Positions 8,312-17,037 of a stretch of 64,000 nucleotides of DNA are shown one piece after another; within the stretch, counting starts at the first letter, position 1; each line of letters begins with the position of its first letter. The notes under the pieces are model-generated. The model did no database searches. It had not been told where the DNA came from and was given only the letters and a program-made list of their open reading frames with translations. Location: contig NZ_RWJI01000001.1 of assembly GCF_003933235.1 (NCBI RefSeq), positions 61,001-125,000 of the forward strand. The letters run 5' to 3'. The translations under genes and the position numbers were made by a program. Source of the DNA: Sphingorhabdus wooponensis. Lineage in GTDB: Bacteria; Pseudomonadota; Alphaproteobacteria; Sphingomonadales; Sphingomonadaceae.

Positions 8312-8964
8312 GTGTTATGAATTCCCGGCCATTGCTGATTTCCGATTGCGACGAAGTGTTGTTGCATATGATCGTGCCATTTCGTGACTGGCTCGATGGT
8401 GTCCACAATATCCATTTCGACCTTGTCCATGGTGACTGGGGTGAAGCGTTGCGCCACAAGCATGATGGCACAGTCGTTGAACGCGGTCAGGTTTGGGATT
8501 TGCTCAACGGATTTTTCGATACCGAAATGCACCGACAGCAGGCAATTGATGGCGCCGTAGAAGGTCTCAATCGCCTACGTGAACATGCCGATGTCGTGAT
8601 CCTGACCAACCTGCTTGACCACCGCGCAGGGCCGCGGACTGAGCAATTGCGGGCCGTTGGCATCGACGCACCTGTTTATTGTAATCAAGGCGGCAAGGGG
8701 GAGGCGCTTGGACGGATCCTCGAAGAATATCGACCCAGCGTTGCGGTTTTTGTCGACGATCTGGGGCATCAGCATGAATCGGTAGGGGCGTTGCATCCCG
8801 ACGTCTGGCGTCTGCATTTCGTTGGTGAGCCATTATTGTGGGAGCGCGTTAAGCCTTCGAAATCAGCGCATGCGCGGCTGGATCGGTGGGCGGACGCGGA
8901 AGTTTGGATTAGGGAAAAGCTGGTGGCGAACGTACCAGCGCCTGCATTGGAAAAGGTAGTATGA
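8308..8964 (+). CDS. HAD superfamily hydrolase of unknown substrate
   Basis: A 218-residue protein with an ordered set of HAD motifs: motif I LISDCDEVLL (D and D), motif II VVILTNL (Thr), motif III in GGKGEAL (Lys) and motif IV VAVFVDDLGHQ (Asp-Asp). The cap is an insertion between motifs I and II (about 20-95), rich in aromatics and acids, which fits a small-molecule phosphatase. The start is the ATG at 8308 that overlaps the DUF3572 stop; an upstream frame extension is rejected. The stop overlaps the RidA start as ATGA (8961-8964), so translation is coupled on both sides. No substrate can be read from sequence. Confidence 0.85.
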   Translation: MSVMNSRPLLISDCDEVLLHMIVPFRDWLDGVHNIHFDLVHGDWGEALRHKHDGTVVERGQVWDLLNGFFDTEMHRQQAIDGAVEGLNRLREHADVVILTNLLDHRAGPRTEQLRAVGIDAPVYCNQGGKGEALGRILEEYRPSVAVFVDDLGHQHESVGALHPDVWRLHFVGEPLLWERVKPSKSAHARLDRWADAEVWIREKLVANVPAPALEKVV

Positions 8965-9425
8965 TGATCGAAGCAAAATTGGCTGAACTGGGCATTACTC
9001 TTCCGGCACCCGCTGCGCCGGTCGCATCTTATGTGCCCGCTGTCGAAGCGAACGGGATGTTGTTCATTTCGGGACAGTTGCCTTTCGTAGATGGCAAGGT
9101 TGTTACCGGTAAAGTCGGCGACACGCGGACACTTGAAGACGGAAAGGCTGCGGCCAAAGCGTGCGCAGTCATGCTCATTGCGCAGATGAAAGCAGCCCTC
9201 GGTGGCGACCTCGACCGCGTGGAGCGGATCGTCAAGCTTGGCGTATTTGTCGCGTCGACCCCTGATTTCACAGATCAACCTGAAGCCGCCAATGGCGCTT
9301 CGGATTTGATGGAAGCTGTGTTTGGTGACGCCGGCAAGCATGCCCGCGCTGCGGTGTCCGTGCCAGTGCTACCACGCGATGCAACCGTTGAGATTGACTG
9401 CGTTGTAAAGGTGCGCGCGGTTTAA
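8961..9425 (+). CDS. RidA/YjgF-family enamine/imine deaminase
   Basis: A 154-residue Rid-family trimer. Recognisable blocks are NGMLFISGQLPF, a central DLDRVERIVKLGVFVAS, and KHARAAVSVPVLPRDATVEI, in which the Arg of ARAAV matches the carboxylate-binding Arg105 of RidA and VEI closes the active site. RidA hydrolyses reactive 2-aminoacrylate and related enamines made by PLP enzymes. It is longer than archetypal RidA (about 128 residues), the subgroup of about 150 residues with looser specificity. It overlaps its neighbours by four bases upstream and one base downstream (TAATG), so it belongs to the same coupled operon. Confidence 0.92.
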   Translation: MMIEAKLAELGITLPAPAAPVASYVPAVEANGMLFISGQLPFVDGKVVTGKVGDTRTLEDGKAAAKACAVMLIAQMKAALGGDLDRVERIVKLGVFVASTPDFTDQPEAANGASDLMEAVFGDAGKHARAAVSVPVLPRDATVEIDCVVKVRAV

Positions 9426-10558
9426 TGACCGACGGCGTCACCGCCGAACTCTTAAACAAAGTTAGCGATATTCCCGCCGACCAGTGGGATGCGCTGAACC
9501 TACGGGGCAACCCGTTTGTCGGCCACGCGTTTTTGGTGGCGTTGGAGGAGTCTGGCAGCGTTGGCCCTGGGACGGGCTGGTCGCCTGCGCCAATCATGAT
9601 CCGCGATGAAGGCGACATTCCTGCTGCTGCTCTGCCGGCCTATCTTAAAACCCACAGCCAAGGCGAATATGTGTTCGACCATCATTGGGCGGACGCATTT
9701 CACCGCGCGGGCGGGCAATATTATCCGAAGCTGCAGATTGCTGCGCCATTTTCGCCCGTGCCGGGACCGCGAGTGCTCTTGCGCGACCCCGCTCTTGCGC
9801 CAGCGATATTGGCCGCCGCCGAAGCGGTTGTGGACCAAAATGGCCTGTCGTCCGCGCATGCCACTTTTGTTGAAGAGGCGGAACTGGAGCTATTTCGCGC
9901 GGCAGGTTGGCTCACGCGCGTTGGAACGCAATTCCATTGGCAGAACCGCGATTATGCCGATTTTGAAGACTTTCTGGGTGCTTTATCGTCGCGTAAGCGC
10001 AAGGCCATCCGCAAGGAACGTGCAGGTGCACAAGAGGCCGTCCGGATACAACAGATTGCGGGCGCGGATATCACACCCGAACACTGGGATGCATTCTGGA
10101 TATTCTATCAGGATACTGGCGCGCGCAAATGGGGCACGCCTTATCTGACGCGTTCTTTTTTCGACATTATCGGCACAAAAATGCGCGACAGCATTGTCCT
10201 TTTCCTCGCCTTTGATGATGACCGTCCGATTGCAGGTGCGCTCAATTTTGTCGGACCCGATTGCCTATATGGCCGCTATTGGGGCTGTACGCGCGACGTG
10301 CCCTTTTTGCATTTTGAATTATGTTATTATCAGGCGATTGATTACGCCATCAAACATGGTCTGGCCCGTGTTGAAGCTGGCGCACAAGGCGCGCATAAAT
10401 TGGCGCGCGGTTATGAAGCGGTGCCGACCTATTCGGCGCATTATATTGCCAATGAAGGCTTTCGAGCAGCCGTGGCCGATTTTCTGGAGCGGGAAACTCA
10501 GGCGATGGAGCGCGAGATAGAATTTCTCGGTGAAATGGCACCGTTCAAGAAGGGCTGA
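9425..10558 (+). CDS. FemAB/GNAT-like N-acyltransferase (PF04339-type)
   Basis: A 377-residue protein of the FemAB-like family often labelled peptidoglycan biosynthesis or GNAT. Typical blocks are NPFVGHAFLVALEESGSVGPGTGW near the start, YVFDHHWADAFHRAG, YYPKLQIAAPFSPVPGPR, LSSRKRKAIRKER, YGRYWGCTRDVPFLHFELCYYQAIDYAI and VEAGAQGAHKLARGY near the end. The fold consists of two GNAT domains; transfer of an amino acid from aminoacyl-tRNA is known only for distant FemX relatives, so the acyl donor is unknown. It is the last gene of the DUF3572-HAD-RidA operon, joined through a one-base overlap. Confidence 0.85.
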   Translation: MTDGVTAELLNKVSDIPADQWDALNLRGNPFVGHAFLVALEESGSVGPGTGWSPAPIMIRDEGDIPAAALPAYLKTHSQGEYVFDHHWADAFHRAGGQYYPKLQIAAPFSPVPGPRVLLRDPALAPAILAAAEAVVDQNGLSSAHATFVEEAELELFRAAGWLTRVGTQFHWQNRDYADFEDFLGALSSRKRKAIRKERAGAQEAVRIQQIAGADITPEHWDAFWIFYQDTGARKWGTPYLTRSFFDIIGTKMRDSIVLFLAFDDDRPIAGALNFVGPDCLYGRYWGCTRDVPFLHFELCYYQAIDYAIKHGLARVEAGAQGAHKLARGYEAVPTYSAHYIANEGFRAAVADFLERETQAMEREIEFLGEMAPFKKG

Positions 10559-10586
10559 ACCTGTCAAACGGCTCTTGCAATCCTCT

Positions 10587-10606
10587 ATTTAATCGCGCAA
10601 TTAAAT
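10587..10606. promoter_or_regulatory. Palindromic operator candidate before acyl-CoA dehydrogenase
   Basis: ATTTAATCGCGCAATTAAAT is a 20-bp dyad in which nine of ten symmetric pairs match. The same motif occurs before the thiolase gene (15771-15790) and, in weaker form, in the CoA-transferase/thiolase-like divergent region (20753-20772). Length and symmetry suit a TetR dimer site, and a TetR gene lies in the cluster. It is 21 bases before the start codon, overlapping the likely promoter. Confidence 0.65.
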
Positions 10607-10626
10607 GCGGAGAGAGGAATCAGCCC

Positions 10627-11838
10627 ATGAGCACACCAAGCCCGCAGGAACTCGCCACCTTTGAAAAGCAATGCGACGCGTGGTTCTCCGAAAATACGGT
10701 GCGCGATCCCGGCTTCATGCTGCCTTTGACCTTCATGGAAGTGTCGACCGATCAGCAGTTTGATTTTCTGCGGGATTGGCAACGCAAAGTTTACGAAGCA
10801 GGCTATTTCGGCATGTCTTGGCCCACCGAATATGGCGGCTATGGCATGCATCCCGAATATCAGCGTATCGCCACGCGGATCATGAAAAACCATGATGCAC
10901 CTATCATGCTGAACGCGATTGCCAATGGTTGGACGGGGCCCTTGTTGCTCGACATTGGCCGTGAGGAGGATAAGCGCCGCTTCATCAAGCCTATGCTGTC
11001 TGCCGAAGAAATCTGGTGTCAGGGCTTTTCGGAACCGGAGCATGGGTCGGATCTTGGTAGCGCGCAAACCAAAGCGGTCCGTGATGGCGACGAATATGTC
11101 ATCAATGGCTCCAAAATCTGGACATCTTTGGGCGATCGCGCAGATTATATGATCCTACTCGCGCGCACGTCGAATGACGGACCAAGCAAATATGCAGGGC
11201 TTTCGTTCTTCTTAGCGCCGATGAAAATTCCCGGTGTTGAAACGCGGCGGTTGAAGAAACTTACCGGCGAATATGGCTTCACCCAATGCTTTTTCACTGA
11301 CGCGCGCATCCCGGCATCGGGCCTTGTTGGCGAAGAGGGCCAAGGCTGGATGGTCGCGATGAAGACGTTGGAATATGAACGCGGCGCGAAGGTGAACCCT
11401 GTTGGTGGCTATTTCGTTAAAGAAATGGACGTGATGGGCGTGATTGATATGGCGCGCTCGGCAAAGCGGGGCGGTAAACCCGTGCTGGATGATCCGGTCA
11501 TGCGCGACAAGCTCGTGGATTATATGATCGAGATTCAGGCGCTGAACCTCAACAACCAACGCCGCCGCATGGCACCGCTGACCAGTGATCGTCCCATGGG
11601 GCTGGCGTTGATGAACAAGTTGGCACGCACCGAGTTAGTGCGGGAACTGACGGAATTTTCGCTGCAGTTTCAGGGCACGCGCGCGGGCTATTATGTTGGT
11701 GACGAAAATGCAGTCGATGACGGCTATTGGCACCGGTCGTATCTCAACAGCTTTTCCGCCACCATTGGTGGCGGCACGAGCCAGATTCAGAAGAATATCA
11801 TCGGCGAACATGTGCTTGGCCTCCCCAAAGGCCGGTGA
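10627..11838 (+). CDS. Acyl-CoA dehydrogenase family protein
   Basis: A 403-residue FAD enzyme for alpha,beta-dehydrogenation of an acyl-CoA. N-terminal helical domain, then CQGFSEPEHGSDL with DGDEYVINGSKIWTS in the beta domain, and C-terminal helices with QFQGTRAGYY. In the C-terminal motif, MCAD has EGT with the catalytic Glu; here it is IGGGTSQIQKNII, so that Glu is Gly. This is common in FadE-type enzymes acting on branched or cyclic acyl groups, where the base lies elsewhere (a Glu in LEYERG is a candidate). GAGAGAGG precedes the ATG. It is the first gene of the catabolic cluster and has the operator candidate in front. Confidence 0.95.
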   Translation: MSTPSPQELATFEKQCDAWFSENTVRDPGFMLPLTFMEVSTDQQFDFLRDWQRKVYEAGYFGMSWPTEYGGYGMHPEYQRIATRIMKNHDAPIMLNAIANGWTGPLLLDIGREEDKRRFIKPMLSAEEIWCQGFSEPEHGSDLGSAQTKAVRDGDEYVINGSKIWTSLGDRADYMILLARTSNDGPSKYAGLSFFLAPMKIPGVETRRLKKLTGEYGFTQCFFTDARIPASGLVGEEGQGWMVAMKTLEYERGAKVNPVGGYFVKEMDVMGVIDMARSAKRGGKPVLDDPVMRDKLVDYMIEIQALNLNNQRRRMAPLTSDRPMGLALMNKLARTELVRELTEFSLQFQGTRAGYYVGDENAVDDGYWHRSYLNSFSATIGGGTSQIQKNIIGEHVLGLPKGR

Positions 11839-11960
11839 GCATTTAAGAATGTGTTAGCCCCGAGCCTGCAGAAGGGCGCGTCTCCACCGGGCACAGTCAT
11901 TGCCTGACAAGTGACCTTCAACTGAGCGCGGGGTTATGGTTGTTGTTTAGGAGAGTATGC

Positions 11961-12719
11961 ATGTCCGAAGTCCTAACTCAAACGCAGGACGGTGTCCTGA
12001 TCATCACCATCAACCGGCCCGAGGCCAAGAACGCGGTTAACCAGGCTGTCGCCCAAGGTATCGCTGCGGCCATGGAGCAGTTGGATAACGATAAAAGCTT
12101 GAACGCGGGTATCATCACCGGCGCTGGCGGCACTTTCTGCTCGGGCATGGATCTGAAGGCTTTTCTGCGCGGGGAGCTACCTAGCATCAAGGGCAAGGGC
12201 TTTGCAGGCTTTATTGAGTCTCCACCGGCCAAGCCGTTAATTGGTGCGGTAGAGGGCTATGCGCTGGCTGGCGGCATGGAAATTGCAATTGCGTGCGACC
12301 TTTTGGTGGCGAATGACAAGGCGCAGTTTGGTATCCCTGAGGTGAAGCGCAGCCTTGTGGCTGCTGCTGGCGGTTTGCTGACGCTGCCATCAATCATCGG
12401 CAAGCGCATGGCGATGGAACTGGCGCTGACAGGTGATTTTATCTCTGCGCAGCGAGCATATGAAATGGGCTTTGTGAACCGCGTGACGGACGGCGCCGCC
12501 ATTGATGCCGCGCTTGAACTTGCTGCCAAAGTAGCCGCCAATGGACCGCTTGCACTGATTGCGACGAAGCGCGTTATCAACGAGCGCCCCGACTGGAATT
12601 CTTCGGAAATATGGAAGAAGCAGAACGAGATTTGCGCGCCTGTTTTTGCGTCGAAGGACTCACGCGAAGGCGCGTTGGCCTTTGCCGAAAAGCGTAAACC
12701 GAATTGGCAGGGGGAATAA
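11961..12719 (+). CDS. Enoyl-CoA hydratase (crotonase family)
   Basis: A 252-residue crotonase. The oxyanion-hole segments are GAGGTFCSGMDL and VEGYALAGGMEIAIACDLL. Both Glu residues used for hydration in rat enoyl-CoA hydratase are in place: PEV in FGIPEVKRS and AME in KRMAMELALTG. It therefore probably adds water to the enoyl-CoA made by the dehydrogenase upstream. The ATG at 11961 was chosen over the frame extension to 11940 because TAGGAGAG lies just upstream. A 122-bp gap follows the dehydrogenase; the stop is two bases before the start of the acyl-CoA synthetase. Confidence 0.94.
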   Translation: MSEVLTQTQDGVLIITINRPEAKNAVNQAVAQGIAAAMEQLDNDKSLNAGIITGAGGTFCSGMDLKAFLRGELPSIKGKGFAGFIESPPAKPLIGAVEGYALAGGMEIAIACDLLVANDKAQFGIPEVKRSLVAAAGGLLTLPSIIGKRMAMELALTGDFISAQRAYEMGFVNRVTDGAAIDAALELAAKVAANGPLALIATKRVINERPDWNSSEIWKKQNEICAPVFASKDSREGALAFAEKRKPNWQGE

Positions 12720-12720
12720 C

Positions 12721-14256
12721 ATGGGCCATCCAACCGTTCACGCCGCCGCAAATCCTCAAAAACCCGCCGTCATCATGGCGGGGTCCGGCGAGACCATATC
12801 ATACAAGCAACTGGATGAACGTTCCAACCAGTGCGCCCATTTATTTCGGTCGCTGGGACTGGAGCATGGCGATACATTGGCAATTTGCCTCGAAAACCGC
12901 GCTGAATTTTTTGATCTTGTCTGGGGCGCGCAGCGGGCGGGCTTGATCTATGTGGCGATTAGCTCCCGTCTTACGGCGTCCGAAATCGATTATATCCTGA
13001 AGGACAGCGGGTCGAAGGCTTTGTTCGCCTCGCCTTATCTTGGTGCGGTGCTGGACCAGATTGAAAGCCCGGTGACGCGTTTCATCCTTGGTGGCGCTCA
13101 TGCCGGGTGGCATAATTACGCCGCTGCAGTTGCCGATATGCCCATCACGCCGGTGGCCGATGAGCGCGCGGGTACTGACATGTTGTACAGTTCCGGCACT
13201 ACGGGGCAACCGAAGGGTATTCGCTTTCCGTTGCCCGAAGACGCCAATATTGCCGCCCCCAATGTCCTTGCTGGCCTTGCCATGATGGCCTTCAAATTTT
13301 CGGGTGATAGTGTCTATTTGTCGCCAGCGCCGCTTTATCATGCCGCTCCCTTGCGCTGGTGTGCGGCGGTGCATCGCCTTGGCGGCACGGTCGTGGTGAT
13401 GGAGAAATTCGATCCTGAAGCGGCTTTGGCGGCTATCGAGACCTATAAAATTACCGCCAGCCAATGGGTGCCAACGCATTTTGCACGCATGCTGAAGTTG
13501 CCCGAAGAAGTGCGCGCTAAATATGATGTGTCCAGTCTGGAAACAGCAGTCCATGCTGCCGCACCATGTCCTGTGCCCATTAAGGAGGCAATGATTGACT
13601 GGTGGGGCCCTGTATTGCGCGAATATTACGCCGGAACCGAGGGGCAGGGAATCACCTTCATCTCCAGCGAGGAGTGGCTGACTCATAAAGGTTCTGTTGG
13701 CCGAGCGTTGAACGCCACGATGCATATATGCGATGAAGAAGGTGACGATGTGCCCGTTGGCCAAGAAGGAACCGTGTTCTTCGAAAGCGCGGCATCATTC
13801 AGCTACCATAATGATCCTGATAAAACCAAAGGTGCGACCAATAAGCATGGCTGGACCACATTGGGCGATGTTGGACGGCTGGATGAAGAGGGTTATCTTT
13901 ATCTCACCGACCGAAAAAGCTTCATGATCATTTCGGGCGGCGTGAACATTTACCCGCAGGAGATCGAAAACCATCTCCTCACGCATCCCCGCGTGCGCGA
14001 CGTTGCCGTCATCGGCGGCCCGCATGACGAAATGGGCGAAGAGGTTATCGCCGTGGTGCAGCCACTCGATATGGCCGACGCTGGCGATGATTTGCGTGAT
14101 GAACTGACCGCTTATGCGAGGGAGAAGCTATCGGGTATTAAAATCCCGCGCCGCATTGATTTCCGTGAAGAGCTTCCGCGTCACGATACTGGGAAACTAT
14201 ACAAGCGCCTGCTGCGCGATGAATATTGGGCAAAGCAGGACAAAGCGTCAACTTAA
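12721..14256 (+). CDS. AMP-forming acyl-CoA synthetase
   Basis: A 511-residue adenylate-forming enzyme that activates a carboxylic acid to its CoA thioester. The P-loop-like A3 motif is MLYSSGTTGQPKGI, A5 is YYAGTEGQG, A7 is TLGDVGRLDEEGYLYLTDR, and the C-terminal catalytic Lys lies in HDTGKLYKRLLRDEYW. The architecture is complete. An upstream frame extension to 12559 lies inside the hydratase gene and is rejected; ATG 12721 is one base after the hydratase stop. The substrate pocket cannot be read, but neighbours suggest a branched, cyclic or aryl-alkanoic acid rather than ordinary long-chain fatty acids. Confidence 0.95.
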   Translation: MGHPTVHAAANPQKPAVIMAGSGETISYKQLDERSNQCAHLFRSLGLEHGDTLAICLENRAEFFDLVWGAQRAGLIYVAISSRLTASEIDYILKDSGSKALFASPYLGAVLDQIESPVTRFILGGAHAGWHNYAAAVADMPITPVADERAGTDMLYSSGTTGQPKGIRFPLPEDANIAAPNVLAGLAMMAFKFSGDSVYLSPAPLYHAAPLRWCAAVHRLGGTVVVMEKFDPEAALAAIETYKITASQWVPTHFARMLKLPEEVRAKYDVSSLETAVHAAAPCPVPIKEAMIDWWGPVLREYYAGTEGQGITFISSEEWLTHKGSVGRALNATMHICDEEGDDVPVGQEGTVFFESAASFSYHNDPDKTKGATNKHGWTTLGDVGRLDEEGYLYLTDRKSFMIISGGVNIYPQEIENHLLTHPRVRDVAVIGGPHDEMGEEVIAVVQPLDMADAGDDLRDELTAYAREKLSGIKIPRRIDFREELPRHDTGKLYKRLLRDEYWAKQDKAST

Positions 14257-14291
14257 GGCTATAACGCCAAAGACTCATCAGGAGATAGACA

Positions 14292-15713
14292 ATGACCACG
14301 CAATATAAAAATCTGATCAACGGCGAGCTGGTGGATAATGGCAAATGGATTGATGTCGTGAATCCAGCGACCGAGCAGGTCATTGGCCAAGTACCCGATT
14401 GCGGTCAGGCAGATCTTGACAAGGCGGTTGCCGCTGCGCGTGCTGCGTTTCAGACATGGAAGAAAACAAGCGTCGAGGAACGCCGCGCTTTGTTCGCAAA
14501 AATGGCAGAGGTGATCAAGACGAACAGCGATGAGCTGATGCGTTTGCTTACCGCTGAACAGGGCAAGCCGCATATGCAGGCGGGCAGTGAAATAGCCGGC
14601 TGCGTGGGTATGACGCGCGCTTTGCCAATGCTGAATTTGGAAGAGAAGATCACGGAGGACAGCGACAAGCGTCTCAGCCGTACCCGTCGTGTGCCTGTTG
14701 GCGTGGTGGGCGGTATAGTGCCGTGGAACTTCCCTGTGTTGATGGCAATCCAGAAGATTGTGCCTGCCTTATTGTCCGGCTGCACAATGGTGCTCAAGCC
14801 ATCGCCGTTCACGCCGTTGGCGACGTTGCGCTTGGCCGAACTGGTTGCGGGCGTGTTCCCGCCCGGCGTGCTGAATATCATTACAGGCGGCGACGCGCTT
14901 GGTCCATTGCTCACCGCGCATCCTGACATCGATAAGATCACCTTCACGGGTTCAACGGCCACGGGCAAGCGCGTAATGGAGTCCGCGTCGAAGGATTTGA
15001 AACGCATCACGCTTGAACTGGGCGGTAATGACGCCGCAATTGTTCTGCCCGATGCCGATGTCAGCAAGGTTGCGGAAAAGCTGTTTTGGGCAAGCTTTTA
15101 CAATGCAGGCCAAGTCTGCATTGCGGCCAAGCGTATCTATATTCACGAAGATATATATGACGAATTGTCGGGTGCGATTGCCGCCTATGCCAAGGCAGTT
15201 AAGGTTGGCGATGGCGCTGAACAGGGAACCGCAATTGGCCCCATTCAGAACAAGCCACAGTATAAGCGCGTGTTGGAACTTATTCAGGACGCGAAGGACA
15301 AGGGATATAAATTCCTCGCTGGTGGCGATCATGACCCATCGATCCCCGGCTATTTTGTGCCCGTCACAGTGCTGGATAATCCGCCCGAAGACGCGCGGAT
15401 TGTAGCAGAGGAACAATTTGGCCCCGTCATGCCGTTGATGAAATTTTCAACAATTAATGAAGTTATCAGCCGCGCCAACGCGTCCGACTATGGACTTGCC
15501 GGATCTATCTGGACCAGCAATCCAGAAGCCGCTGTGGAGGTTGCCGAGCAATTGGAAACCGGCACGGTCTGGATTAACGAATCCATGCACCTTGCCCCCA
15601 ACGCGCCTTTTGCCGGACATAAGCAGTCTGGTTTCGGTGCAGAATTGGGTGAGGAAGGTTTGCTTGAGTTCACCTATCCGCAAGTGATCACGATAGCCCG
15701 CGAAGCGGCCTAA
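14292..15713 (+). CDS. NAD(P)-dependent aldehyde dehydrogenase
   Basis: A 473-residue ALDH superfamily enzyme. The cofactor region has VPWNFP and FTGSTATGK; the active site has LELGGNDAAIV (general-base Glu) and FYNAGQVCIAAKR (nucleophilic Cys). It oxidises an aldehyde to the acid, which the synthetase 35 bp upstream could then activate. AGGAG precedes the ATG. ALDH genes inside beta-oxidation clusters often mark pathways that start from an alcohol or that release an aldehyde by retro-aldol cleavage. An 11-bp inverted repeat follows 7 bases after the stop. Confidence 0.95.
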   Translation: MTTQYKNLINGELVDNGKWIDVVNPATEQVIGQVPDCGQADLDKAVAAARAAFQTWKKTSVEERRALFAKMAEVIKTNSDELMRLLTAEQGKPHMQAGSEIAGCVGMTRALPMLNLEEKITEDSDKRLSRTRRVPVGVVGGIVPWNFPVLMAIQKIVPALLSGCTMVLKPSPFTPLATLRLAELVAGVFPPGVLNIITGGDALGPLLTAHPDIDKITFTGSTATGKRVMESASKDLKRITLELGGNDAAIVLPDADVSKVAEKLFWASFYNAGQVCIAAKRIYIHEDIYDELSGAIAAYAKAVKVGDGAEQGTAIGPIQNKPQYKRVLELIQDAKDKGYKFLAGGDHDPSIPGYFVPVTVLDNPPEDARIVAEEQFGPVMPLMKFSTINEVISRANASDYGLAGSIWTSNPEAAVEVAEQLETGTVWINESMHLAPNAPFAGHKQSGFGAELGEEGLLEFTYPQVITIAREAA

Positions 15714-15720
15714 ACTTAAA

Positions 15721-15749
15721 CCCTCCCCATCGGTTAAAGATGGGGAGGG
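15721..15749. repeat. 11-bp inverted repeat between aldehyde dehydrogenase and thiolase genes
   Basis: CCCTCCCCATC and GATGGGGAGGG are perfect complements with a 7-base loop (GGTTAAA). The stem is strong enough to stop or stabilise transcripts, but no T-run follows (CCTTGACT), so it is not a canonical terminator. It separates the upstream transcription unit from the thiolase promoter with its operator. Confidence 0.7.
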
Positions 15750-15770
15750 CCTTGACTCTCCCCCTTCAAA

Positions 15771-15790
15771 GTTTAATCGTCTGATTAAAT
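15771..15790. promoter_or_regulatory. Palindromic operator candidate before thiolase
   Basis: GTTTAATCGTCTGATTAAAT contains TTTAATC and GATTAAA as perfect seven-base arms around a four-base centre. It matches the site before the acyl-CoA dehydrogenase in spacing and sequence. TTGACT at 15752-15757 may be the -35 box, placing the dyad over the -10 region. It lies 22 bases before the thiolase start. Confidence 0.65.
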
Positions 15791-15812
15791 TTCGAACAAG
15801 AGGAGAGTGAAA

Positions 15813-16982
15813 ATGGCAGACGCCTATATTGTGGATGCGGTCCGTACCGCAGGTGGCCGTCGCGGCGGTAAGCTTGCGGGTGTGCATCCGGTGGATTTGG
15901 GTGCTGCGGTTCTCGATTCTATTGCCGACCGCAATGATTTCGACCCTGCGGCGATTGAAGACGTTATCATGGGCTGCGTCATGCAAGGGGGCGAGCAAGC
16001 AGGTGACGTTGGCCGCAACATCGTGCTGGCCTCACGCCTTCCGAACTCTATCCCTTCGGTCAGCATTGACCGCCAATGCGGATCATCACAACAGTCGATG
16101 ATGTTTGCCGCGCAAGGTGTTATGTCCGGTACGCAGGACATTGTCCTTGCCGCGGGTATCGAGAGCATGACGCGCGTGCCGATGGGCTCGACATCGATGC
16201 TGTTCAAAAAAGAAGGTATGGGCACTTACAAAAGTCCGCGTTTGGAGGAAGCCTATCCCGGCATCATGTTCAGCCAGTTCATGGGCGCTGAAATGCTGGT
16301 GAAGAAATATGGCTTTACCCGCGAAGATCTTGATCAGTTTGCTTTGGAATCGCATCAAAAGGCGATTGCCGCGACGCAAAGCGGTGCATTTGCCAATGAA
16401 ATCGTCGGCATAGAAGTCGATACGCCAGAGGGCAAAATTGTCCACAATAGCGATGAAGGTATCCGCTTTGACGCGACCTTTGAAAGCCTGTCGGGCGTTA
16501 AGTTGCTACAGGAAGGCGGCTCGATCACTGCTGCCAATGCCAGCCAGATTTGCGATGGTGCATCGGCGGTTCTCATCGTGTCGGAAAAGGCGTTGAAAGA
16601 ACATGGCCTGACCCCGCGCGCGCGGATCGTCAACCTGACAGTGACGGCGGGCGACCCGGTTATCATGCTGGAAGAACCATTGTTCGCAACCGACCGCGCG
16701 TTTCAGCGTTCGGGTATGAAAATTTCGGACATTGATTTGTATGAAGTAAACGAAGCGTTCGCGCCGGTGCCTTTGGCATGGCTTAAGCACATTGGTGGCG
16801 ATCGTTCGAAGATCAACGTTCATGGCGGGGCGATTGCCTTGGGTCACCCGCTGGGTGCATCAGGAACGAAGTTGATGGCGACCTTATTGAATGCGCTGGA
16901 AGCACGCGGTGGGCGTTATGGTCTGCAAACGATGTGCGAAGGCGGCGGTCAGGCCAACGTTACGATTATTGAGCGGGTTTAA
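15813..16982 (+). CDS. Acetyl-CoA C-acyltransferase (thiolase)
   Basis: A 389-residue thiolase for the final cleavage of a 3-ketoacyl-CoA with CoA. The nucleophilic Cys is in SIDRQCGSSQQ, the catalytic His in HGGAIALGHPLGASG, and the second Cys in TMCEGGGQANV, so all three catalytic positions are present. ATG 15813 is preferred to GTG 15807 because AGGAGAG (15801-15807) then has normal spacing. It has its own operator candidate and promoter, and is followed by the SDR gene after 55 bp. Confidence 0.95.
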   Translation: MADAYIVDAVRTAGGRRGGKLAGVHPVDLGAAVLDSIADRNDFDPAAIEDVIMGCVMQGGEQAGDVGRNIVLASRLPNSIPSVSIDRQCGSSQQSMMFAAQGVMSGTQDIVLAAGIESMTRVPMGSTSMLFKKEGMGTYKSPRLEEAYPGIMFSQFMGAEMLVKKYGFTREDLDQFALESHQKAIAATQSGAFANEIVGIEVDTPEGKIVHNSDEGIRFDATFESLSGVKLLQEGGSITAANASQICDGASAVLIVSEKALKEHGLTPRARIVNLTVTAGDPVIMLEEPLFATDRAFQRSGMKISDIDLYEVNEAFAPVPLAWLKHIGGDRSKINVHGGAIALGHPLGASGTKLMATLLNALEARGGRYGLQTMCEGGGQANVTIIERV

Positions 16983-17037
16983 CACCCCACCATCCACACG
17001 TTCAGAGTGACGATGTATATTTCGGAGATTTAAGAAT

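Noticed and set aside
12841..13764. Long open frame (307 codons) on the minus strand
   Set aside because: It lies wholly opposite the acyl-CoA synthetase, whose motifs are unmistakable; the antisense translation shows no recognisable domain and is rich in His/Arg as expected for a shadow frame.
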